Source of the DNA: Hydrogenimonas sp.
GTDB taxonomy: Bacteria > Campylobacterota > Campylobacteria > Campylobacterales > Hydrogenimonadaceae
Length of the DNA: 16,153 nt
Direction: 5' to 3'
Assembly: GCF_029933015.1 (NCBI RefSeq)
Contig: NZ_JAOZOZ010000022.1
Location: 1-16,153, forward strand
This document shows, in pieces, positions 1-5,471 of this stretch. Below the pieces are notes generated by a model. It was not told where the DNA came from and searched no databases. It saw nothing but the letters and a program-made list of their open reading frames with translations. Both the position numbers and the translations under genes were made by a program. Position 1 is the stretch's first letter. Each line of letters opens with the position of its first letter.

Positions 1-119
1 TCGGTGCATCGGTCCGGATCGATGATATAGATGGGATCACCCTCTTCGATGGCCCCGTTGGGACATTCGTCGCGACATGCGTCGCATGCTATACATTCAT
101 CGGTAATCATCAATGCCAT
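1..119 (-). CDS. fdxA: FdxA-type 4Fe-4S dicluster ferredoxin (N-terminal 39 residues, cut by window edge)
   Basis: The reverse strand opens at ATG 117-119 and reads without a stop to base 1. The first 39 residues contain CIACDACRDECP (Cys 9, 12, 15, 19), the signature of the first 4Fe-4S cluster, then an acidic stretch and D-R-C-T (Cys 38), the start of the second cluster motif. From memory this matches Helicobacter FdxA (YfhL-like ferredoxins, about 80 residues) nearly residue for residue. Such small cytoplasmic ferredoxins carry electrons for oxidoreductases; C. jejuni fdxA is reported to be iron-induced and linked to aerotolerance. A strong Shine-Dalgarno (AGAGGAAGG, 126-134) lies 6 bases before the ATG. 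The gene lies downstream of the histidine kinase on the same strand, but a 183-base gap with its own promoter-like elements suggests separate transcription. Confidence 0.9.
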   Translation of the reverse strand, partial: MALMITDECIACDACRDECPNGAIEEGDPIYIIDPDRCT

Positions 120-155
120 ATAAAACCTTCCTCTATCGGGCTTTGGGATTATGCC

Positions 156-180
156 CGGAAATTAATTTCCGAGATTTATA
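156..180 (-). promoter_or_regulatory. Candidate fdxA promoter with 16-base palindromic operator
   Basis: On the minus strand a -10-like TATAAA (plus-strand TTTATA, 175-180) is followed by a perfect 16-base palindrome, CGGAAATTAATTTCCG (156-171). It would span the predicted transcription start, about 7 bases past the -10. A second, weaker -10-like CATAAT lies at 148-153. No convincing -35 is visible, as is common in Campylobacterota. The palindrome position fits a repressor site, but I cannot name the regulator. Confidence 0.4.
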
Positions 181-302
181 ACCTATGTAACCTTACCTAT
201 ACCTTAAAACAAGTTTTTAGTTTGTGTTTTTGGGAAATCGTATGTGCGACTCTGCCGTATGCCCTCTCTTTCGGACTTTTTGGCCATTTAGATTGGAAGG
301 CT

Positions 303-1619
303 CTATCTGGGGGGAAGCTCGCACTGGGGTGTCGTCGAGAAGAGCAGTGTGGCCACGGTTCCCGTCTTGCCGTCGGTTCTGTTTTTCAGCGAGATTTTGG
401 CACCCATGGCGTCGGCCGCCGATTTGGCGAGAAAGAGTCCCAGACCGGCGCCGGGTGCGTTGCCGATGCGTTTGAAAGGGGCGAAAAGGTCGACGCTTTC
501 GTCGATACCGGGACCTTCGTCGATCACTTCGATTTTGATCTTGTTCTCCTCGATCTGACGGGTTTTCAACCGGATCGATCTGCCTTTGGGAGTGAACTTG
601 ATGGCGTTTTGGAGGAAGTTTTGCAGAATCTGGTTGAGCAGGGTGGTCTGGATGCAGCCGACGAGACTCTCGGGCTGGATGTCGAGTGTCAGTTTTTTCC
701 CTTCCGCCTCGGCAAGAAGTACGAAATCCTCCCCCTTTTTCCTGATGAAATCGATGATGTCGACGGTCTGTGGCAGTTCGAAGTGTGCCCCCTCCTGCCG
801 GCCGATCTCCAGAATGGAGGTGATCATCTGGTTCATCTCCTGGATCGTTTTGTTGGCCAGCTGCAGCGCTTCGATATATTTTTCCGGCTCTCTTTTCTTG
901 ATGAGGGTGACATCGTTTTTGAGCTTCATCACGTTCAGGGGTGTCTTGAGCTCGTGGGCGGCACCGATGAAGAGCTCTTTTTGGTATTTGACGAAGGTCT
1001 GGATCCGGTTGATGAGACGGTTGATCGACTCTCCCAGGGGTACGAACTCTTCGGGAAGCGTTCTGGTGTCGATCGTCGTCAGAAAATTTTCGTTGAGGGA
1101 AGAGAGCTTTTTCGTCAGACGGGTGATGGGCATCAGCAGCATGGCGGAGAGTCCGAAAGCGTAGAGTACGATCAGAATGAGACTGATGAGGTTGATGATG
1201 ACGATCGAGCGTAGGATCTTCGCCAACATCTTCCGGATGTTGGTGATCTCCTTGCTCACCAGCAGGTAGGTCTGTGCCTTGAAATTGTAAGGGTAGATGA
1301 GATCGATGTAGTGTTTGCCGTTCTCCTTGCGCTCTCTCCACTCCAGGGAGCTGTAGAAGTGGTGGGGGGCGGGGATCACTTTGGCCGAAATCTGCAGAGC
1401 GTTTTTGAGGTTTTTGGCATCGATCTTTTCGCCTTCCCTGTAGTCGGGAAAAGTCTGGACGATGTAGCGCGCCTGTTTGACGAGCTGTTGGGAGAGTTCG
1501 TCGTAGATCGACTGTTTGATATAGGCGTAGAGCATCGTCGAAAAGATGATAAGAAGGATGGAAGAGGCGATAATGAGCTGTGTGAGAAACTGGTTGCGGA
1601 TACTTCGGTTGCCTGCCAT
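303..1619 (-). CDS. Membrane-bound sensor histidine kinase, probable partner of the adjacent HsrA-like regulator
   Basis: This is a two-component sensor kinase of about 438 residues. Transmembrane segments lie near residues 15-33 and 136-163 and flank a periplasmic sensor region of about 100 residues with no domain I recognise. After the second membrane segment comes a HAMP-like linker (MPITRLTKKL). The HisKA H-box has AAHELKTPLN with His ~222 as phosphorylation site. The ATPase domain shows an N-box (NFLQNAIKF, ~334-342), a G1 box (DEGPGID, ~367) and a G2 box (GAGLGLFLAK, ~390), so the kinase looks complete. GTG 1625, ATG 1622 and ATG 1619 are all possible starts; 1619 is chosen because AAGGG (1625-1629) sits 5 bases upstream. 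The gene lies 103 bases downstream of the response regulator on the same strand, the usual layout of a cognate pair. The signal sensed is unknown. Confidence 0.9.
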   Translation of the reverse strand: MAGNRSIRNQFLTQLIIASSILLIIFSTMLYAYIKQSIYDELSQQLVKQARYIVQTFPDYREGEKIDAKNLKNALQISAKVIPAPHHFYSSLEWRERKENGKHYIDLIYPYNFKAQTYLLVSKEITNIRKMLAKILRSIVIINLISLILIVLYAFGLSAMLLMPITRLTKKLSSLNENFLTTIDTRTLPEEFVPLGESINRLINRIQTFVKYQKELFIGAAHELKTPLNVMKLKNDVTLIKKREPEKYIEALQLANKTIQEMNQMITSILEIGRQEGAHFELPQTVDIIDFIRKKGEDFVLLAEAEGKKLTLDIQPESLVGCIQTTLLNQILQNFLQNAIKFTPKGRSIRLKTRQIEENKIKIEVIDEGPGIDESVDLFAPFKRIGNAPGAGLGLFLAKSAADAMGAKISLKNRTDGKTGTVATLLFSTTPQCELPPR

Positions 1620-1676
1620 CATCACCCTTTTTTACCGATATTTTAACGTATTTGGGAGAGATGTGGGGCGAAAGCG

Positions 1677-1702
1677 GATGCGCGGGAGGGGCTCCGCGCA
1701 TC
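1677..1702. other. Perfect 9-bp inverted repeat between the response regulator and kinase genes
   Basis: GATGCGCGG (1677-1685) is mirrored by CCGCGCATC (1694-1702) around an 8-base loop. It would form a strong hairpin in the regulator-kinase transcript. The minus-strand sequence after the stem is CGCTTTCGCC with no U-run, so it is not a classical intrinsic terminator. It could be an mRNA-stabilising or processing element that sets the regulator:kinase ratio. Confidence 0.55.
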
Positions 1703-1722
1703 TTCTATAATGAAATAGGGGG

Positions 1723-2403
1723 TTACTCTTCGTTGTTTTTCTGGGGGTAGCAGAAGCGGTAGCCACGGCGTCGTACCGTCTCGATGGTCTGAATGCCGAG
1801 AGGTTTGTCCATCTTCTGTCGGATCTGGTTGATCGCCACTTCGATGACGTTGGGTGTGACCAGCTCGGGCTCCTCCCAGATGGCGTCGAGCAGCTGCTCT
1901 TTGGAGACGATTTCGTCGCGATGGCGCGCCAGGTGCGTGAGAACCTCGAAGGGTTTTCCCTTGAGTTCGATCTCTTTGCCTTTGTAGACCACCTTCTCTT
2001 CCTGGGGATTGATGCTCAGGTCGTCGATTTCGATGACGTTGCTGCCACCGAATCGCAGGCGCGCCTTGATGCGGGCGATAAGGATATCGAAGTCGAAAGG
2101 TTTCTTGATGTAGTCGTCGGCACCCGCCTCGAGGGCTTCGATTTCGCTCTCTTTGTCGTCGCGCGCGGAGAGGATGATGACGGCGGTTTTCGGATTGTTC
2201 GTTTTCGCCTTCTGGATCAGTTCGAGACCGTTGCCGTCAGGAAGCATCCAGTCCGCCAGGATCAGGTCGTAGTTGCGGATATCGAGGTAGTAGTCGCCGT
2301 CTTTGAAATTTTCTGCCGAGTCCGTCTGATAATTGAATTCGTTGAGCCCTTCGGAAAGGGTTTTGTTTACCGTGGTTTCATCTTCTACGATCAGTATGCG
2401 CAT
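1723..2403 (-). CDS. hsrA: OmpR-family response regulator, HsrA/CosR ortholog with an intact phosphorylation site
   Basis: This 226-residue transcription factor has an N-terminal receiver domain (1-~115) and a C-terminal winged helix (~125-220). The receiver keeps acidic E7/D8, phosphoacceptor D51 (in LILADWMLPDGNG), S79 and K101-P102. The DNA-binding half (KGKPFEVLTHLARHR, VSKEQLLDAIWEEPE, TPNVIEVAINQIRQKMDKPLG, RRRGYRFCYP) is, from memory, almost identical to H. pylori HP1043 (HsrA) and C. jejuni CosR; the receiver shares DIRNYDL and GADDYI with them. Those proteins are essential orphan regulators of redox and central metabolism that lack a normal phosphoacceptor. A TTG at 2410-2412 would add three residues, but AAGGA lies 9 bases before ATG 2403 and abuts the TTG, so the ATG is preferred. 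A kinase gene follows at once, so this copy is probably phosphorylation-controlled (inference). Confidence 0.92.
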   Translation of the reverse strand: MRILIVEDETTVNKTLSEGLNEFNYQTDSAENFKDGDYYLDIRNYDLILADWMLPDGNGLELIQKAKTNNPKTAVIILSARDDKESEIEALEAGADDYIKKPFDFDILIARIKARLRFGGSNVIEIDDLSINPQEEKVVYKGKEIELKGKPFEVLTHLARHRDEIVSKEQLLDAIWEEPELVTPNVIEVAINQIRQKMDKPLGIQTIETVRRRGYRFCYPQKNNEE

Positions 2404-2437
2404 AGGTTGCAATCCTTGGGTGTGAAATTTAAGCGGG

Positions 2438-2466
2438 ATTATAGCATATTTTCAGACTGTTTTAAA
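2438..2466 (-). promoter_or_regulatory. Sigma-70 extended -10 promoter for hsrA and the kinase
   Basis: On the minus strand the extended -10 TGCTATAAT has its consensus TATAAT hexamer at 2438-2443. A 17-base spacer separates it from TTTAAA (2461-2466), a 4/6 match to the -35 consensus. The predicted start is near 2431, giving a leader of about 28 bases that includes the Shine-Dalgarno. This indicates transcription of the regulator-kinase pair independent of plsY-folB. Confidence 0.65.
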
Positions 2467-2488
2467 CTATTTTTCAAAAATTTTTAAA
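2461..2488. promoter_or_regulatory. Paired TTTAAA palindromes, candidate regulator-binding sites
   Basis: Two identical palindromic TTTAAA hexamers (2461-2466 and 2483-2488) have starts 22 bases apart, about two helical turns, separated by an A/T-only-rich stretch. One overlaps the -35 region of the hsrA promoter and the other overlaps the folB stop. HsrA-type regulators are known to control their own genes, so autoregulation is plausible. The A/T richness alone makes chance occurrence fairly likely. Confidence 0.3.
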
Positions 2489-2813
2489 GAAAGGTGCGGA
2501 AATCTTCGACGCAGACGCGGCAATTTGGGAGGATGTCGGGTTTGCAGATTGTAATTTTTATCGTCTCTATCCGGGGGAAAGAGGCTTTCAGGGAGGAAAA
2601 AAGTGTTTCGAGCGCCTCTTCGACGAGCAGAAACCGGCCCTCTTTCATGACCGATTCGATCTTTCGGACCACTTCGGCATAGTCGAGAAAAGCATCCGGT
2701 GCATAGCGGTAGGTCATTTCGGCATCGATGCGGACGCGCTGTGGCGTTTCGCGCTCGAAGTCGAGTATCCCCAGAATCGCTTCGAACTCGAGCGCTTCGA
2801 TACGGATCGTCAT
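2484..2813 (-). CDS. folB: FolB-like dihydroneopterin aldolase
   Basis: This 109-residue protein fits the FolB family (about 115-120 residues), which cleaves 7,8-dihydroneopterin to 6-hydroxymethyl-dihydropterin and glycolaldehyde in folate synthesis. It shows the family pattern GILDFERETPQRV (residues 15-27, with E20/E22 in the active-site region), LDYAEV (43-48), LVEEALE (63-69) and a C-terminal ITICKPDILP with the expected lysine at 91. The C-terminus is a little short and diverged, as in other Campylobacterota, so activity is inferred. Its ATG overlaps the plsY stop by four bases (ATGA), implying translational coupling. The A/T-rich hsrA promoter region follows its stop. Confidence 0.82.
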   Translation of the reverse strand: MTIRIEALEFEAILGILDFERETPQRVRIDAEMTYRYAPDAFLDYAEVVRKIESVMKEGRFLLVEEALETLFSSLKASFPRIETIKITICKPDILPNCRVCVEDFRTFL

Positions 2814-3436
2814 GCGACCCGTTTCTCCTCGCCCCGGATGAGTCGCACGATATTGGGAAGATGCTTGTAGACGACGATGATCGCGATGATCCAGATGGGT
2901 GCGTGGGAGTGGATTTCGGGTACGTCGGGATAAAGAAGATAGCTGGCGACGATGAAGGTCAGAAGCGCTCCCAAAGACGCGAGGGAGGAGATGCGCACCG
3001 TTTTGCCCAGAATGAACCAGGCGACCAGTGCGATGGCCGCGACGTCGGGCATCATGAAAGCGAGAACCCCGACGCCGGTGGCGACACCTTTGCCGCCTTC
3101 GAACATCAGGTAGGGGCTGAAACAGTGGCCCGCGACGGCCAGAACCGCGATGGCCCAGAGGGTGGCGTCGGGCATGCCCGCAAGTTTCGCCACCAGCAGT
3201 ACGAGGACCCCTTTGAGCGCATCGAGCACCACGGTGGCGATCGCCAGCTTCTTGGCCAGTTTCGGATCCTTCTCCTTGACGACGCGAAGGACGTTGGTGG
3301 CACCGATGCTCTGGCTTCCGCTCTGTTTGATGTCGACACCGACGAAAAACCTGGCGAGGAGCAGCCCGAAAGGTATGCCGCCGATCAGATAGGCCGCCAG
3401 ATAGAATATGATATTGGGATTGGTCAGAAACTCCAT
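2810..3436 (-). CDS. plsY: Glycerol-3-phosphate acyltransferase PlsY
   Basis: This integral membrane acyltransferase makes lysophosphatidic acid from acyl-phosphate and glycerol-3-phosphate, the first step of membrane phospholipid synthesis. The 208 residues match the family length, with about five hydrophobic segments (10-30, 66-87, 93-108, 127-145, 155-170, with a last one near 180-190). Hallmarks are GGIPFGLLLA (19-28) followed by SGSQSIGATNVLR (39-51), the glycine-rich motif HCFSPYLMFEGGKGVATGVG (104-123), and YKHLPNIVRLIRGEE (190-204). The ATG at 3434-3436 has only a weak AAGAAG-type ribosome site but is the only start before the first membrane segment. It is divergent from nadA and coupled to folB. 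Confidence 0.95.
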   Translation of the reverse strand: MEFLTNPNIIFYLAAYLIGGIPFGLLLARFFVGVDIKQSGSQSIGATNVLRVVKEKDPKLAKKLAIATVVLDALKGVLVLLVAKLAGMPDATLWAIAVLAVAGHCFSPYLMFEGGKGVATGVGVLAFMMPDVAAIALVAWFILGKTVRISSLASLGALLTFIVASYLLYPDVPEIHSHAPIWIIAIIVVYKHLPNIVRLIRGEEKRVA

Positions 3437-3467
3437 CGAAAACTTCTTTATGGTAGAATTATGCGCA

Positions 3468-3475
3468 ATTATAAT
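3468..3475. promoter_or_regulatory. Palindromic ATTATAAT: overlapping divergent -10 elements for plsY and nadA
   Basis: The 8-base palindrome ATTATAAT contains a consensus TATAAT on both strands: 3470-3475 on plus, and the complement of 3468-3473 on minus. The distances give predicted starts near 3482 (towards nadA) and near 3461 (towards plsY), with leaders of about 25-35 bases each. No strong -35 is seen on either side. It is the only promoter-like element in the 80-base divergent gap apart from a weaker CATAAT (minus, 3458-3463). Confidence 0.55.
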
Positions 3476-3516
3476 AGAGATATGGTTACAAGCCTATTAA
3501 GTCAAGGACAGTGATT

Positions 3517-4509
3517 TTGGAAAAACAGGAATTGAAAGAGAAAATCCTCGAACTGAAAGAGAGGCTGCCGGTGACGATCGTCGCCCACTACTATCAGCGG
3601 GACGAAGTCTTCGAAATGGGAGACATCACCGGAGACAGTCTCGAACTGGCCCGTCGCTGCAAGGCCGACAGTAACGAATGGGTCGTATTCTGCGGCGTCG
3701 GTTTCATGGGTGAGAGTGTCAAGGTCATCGCCCCCGAGAAGCGTGTGGCGATGCCGAGAATCGCCTGCTGCGCGATGGCCCGGATGATCGATCAGCAGTG
3801 CTACGACGAATCGGTGGCGTTTCTCGAAAAGCACGGCATCAGGGAAGATGAGGTCCTGCCGATCACCTATATCAACTCCAGCGCCGCGGTGAAGGCGAGC
3901 GTAGGGAAGATGGGCGGTATGGTCTGTACCAGTTCCAACGCCTATAAAATAATAGAAAAGGGGCTGGAGAGCGGCAAGAAGATCCTCTTCGTGCCCGACC
4001 GCTGCCTGGGGCAGAACATCGCCAACATGATGGGACTCAAATCGTGCGTCATCGGTGACGGAAGCGACCCGAAAGAGGCGGATGTCATCTGCTACAACGG
4101 CTTTTGCTCGGTCCACCAGCTCTTTACCGTCGACGATGTGGAGTTTTACCGCAAACGGTATCCGGGGATCAAGATCGCCGTCCATCCCGAGTGCGACCCG
4201 TCGGTCGTGGCGGTCAGCGATTTCTGCGGATCGACGAGCCAGCTCATCAAATATGTCGCCGAACTGCCCGAAGAGCAGAAGGTGGCCGTCGGGACCGAGT
4301 ACAACCTGGTCCACCGTATGCGCGAAAAGAACATCTATGTCCTCTCCTCCACGAAACCGGAGTGCCCCACGATGAACGAAACGACGCTCGAAGATCTCTA
4401 CAACACGCTGCTGGCCATCGAAAAAGGGGAAGTGGCGACGGAGATCCACGTGGATCCCGAAACGGCCAAATGGGCCAATACCGCACTCGAAAGAATGTTG
4501 GCGCTATGA
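3517..4509 (+). CDS. nadA: Quinolinate synthase NadA
   Basis: NadA is the 4Fe-4S enzyme that condenses iminoaspartate with dihydroxyacetone phosphate to quinolinate, in NAD synthesis. Conserved elements (numbered from GTG 3511) are VAHYYQRDEV (24-33), GDITGDSLELA (37-47), a Cys pair at 86/87 (ACCAMARM), TYINSSAAVKA (119-129), VPDRCLG (161-167), NGFCSVHQ (196-203), HPEC (225-228), AVGTEYNLVHRM (259-270) and CPTMN (285-289). Cluster ligands are likely Cys 86 or 87, Cys 199 and Cys 285. Two starts compete: GTG 3511, only 2 bases after AAGGA (3504-3508), and TTG 3517, 8 bases after it. The spacing favours TTG, and the difference is two residues. nadC overlaps its stop. The aspartate-oxidising enzyme is not in this window. 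Confidence 0.96.
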   Translation: MEKQELKEKILELKERLPVTIVAHYYQRDEVFEMGDITGDSLELARRCKADSNEWVVFCGVGFMGESVKVIAPEKRVAMPRIACCAMARMIDQQCYDESVAFLEKHGIREDEVLPITYINSSAAVKASVGKMGGMVCTSSNAYKIIEKGLESGKKILFVPDRCLGQNIANMMGLKSCVIGDGSDPKEADVICYNGFCSVHQLFTVDDVEFYRKRYPGIKIAVHPECDPSVVAVSDFCGSTSQLIKYVAELPEEQKVAVGTEYNLVHRMREKNIYVLSSTKPECPTMNETTLEDLYNTLLAIEKGEVATEIHVDPETAKWANTALERMLAL

Positions 4510-5327
4510 TTATCCAGGAATTTGTCAAAGAGGTACTGCTGGAGGATATCGGTCGGGGCGATCTGTTCGGTCGGGTCGCTCCCAAGAAGGAGGCGACGGC
4601 CCACATTATCGCCAAGAGCGAGGGGATCGTGGCGGGTCAGCCCTATCTCGAGGCGCTGGCGAAATTTTGCAACCTGCGTCTCTACTGGTTCAAACGGGAT
4701 AGAGAGCGGTTCGAAGTGGGTGACGTGCTGCTGAAGATCGAGGGGCTCGCCGCCGATCTGCTGGCGGCGGAGAGAACGCTGCTGAACATGCTTTTGCACG
4801 CCAGCTCCATCGCCACCCAGGTGAAGCCCTACATCGAGGCGCTTGAGGGTACGGACGTGATGCTTCTTGATACCAGAAAGACCCGGCCGATGCTGCGCAA
4901 TTTCGAAAAGTACGCGGTCCGTATCGGCGGCGCAGCCAACCACCGGATGGGACTCGACGACGCGCTGATGCTCAAGGATACCCACCTGAGCCTGATCGAC
5001 GATCTGAACGCCTTCATCAAGGAGGCGCGGCGCCAGATCCCCTTCACGACAAAAATCGAGATCGAGTGCGAAAGCTACGACGATGCGGTGAAGGCGATGG
5101 AAGCGGGTGCAGATATCGTCATGTGCGACAACATGTCCACCGACGAGATCGAACGGGTCGTCCGCTTCAGAAACGAAAGGTTTCCCGGCGTTTTGCTGGA
5201 AGCCAGCGGCAACATCACCCTAGAAAACATCCGTGACGTGGCGATGACCGGTATCGACGCCATCAGCTCCGGCGCCATCATCCACCAGTCGAGATGGATC
5301 GATCTTTCCATGAAAATCGTCACCTAA
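4506..5327 (+). CDS. nadC: Nicotinate-nucleotide pyrophosphorylase (carboxylating) NadC
   Basis: This 273-residue quinolinate phosphoribosyltransferase makes nicotinate mononucleotide, CO2 and PPi from quinolinate and PRPP, the step after NadA. Family motifs are ERTLLNMLLHASSIAT (89-104), LDTRKTRP (121-128), RIGGAANHRMGLDDALMLKD (139-158), IEIECES (184-190), DIVMCDNM (203-210), EASGNITLENI (232-242) and GIDAISSGAIIHQSRWIDLSMK (249-270). The first glycine run reads GGAAN rather than the usual GGGxN, a conservative change beside the conserved NHR. The ATG at 4506 lies in an ATGA overlap with nadA, so the two are co-transcribed and probably translationally coupled. The longer in-frame reading upstream lies inside nadA and is not used. 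Confidence 0.97.
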   Translation: MIIQEFVKEVLLEDIGRGDLFGRVAPKKEATAHIIAKSEGIVAGQPYLEALAKFCNLRLYWFKRDRERFEVGDVLLKIEGLAADLLAAERTLLNMLLHASSIATQVKPYIEALEGTDVMLLDTRKTRPMLRNFEKYAVRIGGAANHRMGLDDALMLKDTHLSLIDDLNAFIKEARRQIPFTTKIEIECESYDDAVKAMEAGADIVMCDNMSTDEIERVVRFRNERFPGVLLEASGNITLENIRDVAMTGIDAISSGAIIHQSRWIDLSMKIVT

Positions 5328-5332
5328 GTCCA

Positions 5333-5360
5333 GTGAACGGTAAACGGTGAACGGTGAACG
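5333..5360. repeat. Heptanucleotide tandem repeat (GTGAACG), 4 copies
   Basis: Four adjacent 7-base units: GTGAACG, GTAAACG, GTGAACG, GTGAACG. It starts six bases after the nadC stop and is the first of three different 7-base arrays in this spacer. Confidence 0.9.
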
Positions 5361-5369
5361 GATAAATAG

Positions 5370-5390
5370 GGAAATCGGAAATCGGGAACC
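5370..5390. repeat. Heptanucleotide tandem repeat (GGAAATC), about 3 copies
   Basis: Units GGAAATC, GGAAATC and the diverged GGGAACC, with a decaying remnant (GGGAGTGG) after it. It is the second 7-base array in the nadC-flhB spacer and is unrelated in sequence to the first. Confidence 0.75.
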
Positions 5391-5412
5391 GGGAGTGGAA
5401 TCTCTCTTCTTT

Positions 5413-5432
5413 GAGCCGGCGACCGCCGGCTC
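5413..5432. other. Perfect 8-bp GC-rich hairpin in the nadC-flhB spacer
   Basis: GAGCCGGC (5413-5420) and GCCGGCTC (5425-5432) enclose a GACC loop. The stem is strong but is followed on the plus strand by TCTCAACACT, not a T-run. It may end nadC transcripts weakly or stabilise them. It sits between the second and third heptad arrays. Confidence 0.55.
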
Positions 5433-5433
5433 T

Positions 5434-5461
5434 CTCAACACTCAACACTCAACACTCAACA
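5434..5461. repeat. Heptanucleotide tandem repeat (CTCAACA), 4 perfect copies
   Basis: Four exact copies of CTCAACA end 10 bases before the flhB ATG, occupying the position where a Shine-Dalgarno would be expected. Copy-number change would shift upstream signals by 7 bases per unit. Confidence 0.92.
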
Positions 5462-5471
5462 CTTTGCTATC

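Noticed and set aside
217..1701. 494-residue minus-strand open frame covering the kinase gene
   Set aside because: It is another frame of the histidine kinase; its product is rich in P, R, H and Q with no domain, whereas the kinase frame has all expected motifs.
1703..1715. Plus-strand TATAAT (1706-1711) after the 1677-1702 hairpin
   Set aside because: No plus-strand gene follows until nadA; everything downstream for 1.7 kb is on the minus strand.
2404..2412. TTG start for the response regulator, three codons upstream
   Set aside because: The Shine-Dalgarno AAGGA directly abuts this TTG, while it is 9 bases from the ATG at 2403, and the family N-terminus is MR(I/V)L.
5413..5432. Rho-independent terminator for nadC
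   Set aside because: The stem is convincing, but no T-run follows on either strand, so it is kept only as a hairpin.
5333..5461. CRISPR-like array or attachment site
   Set aside because: Units are only 7 bases and directly adjacent with no spacers, and there are no cas or integrase genes.
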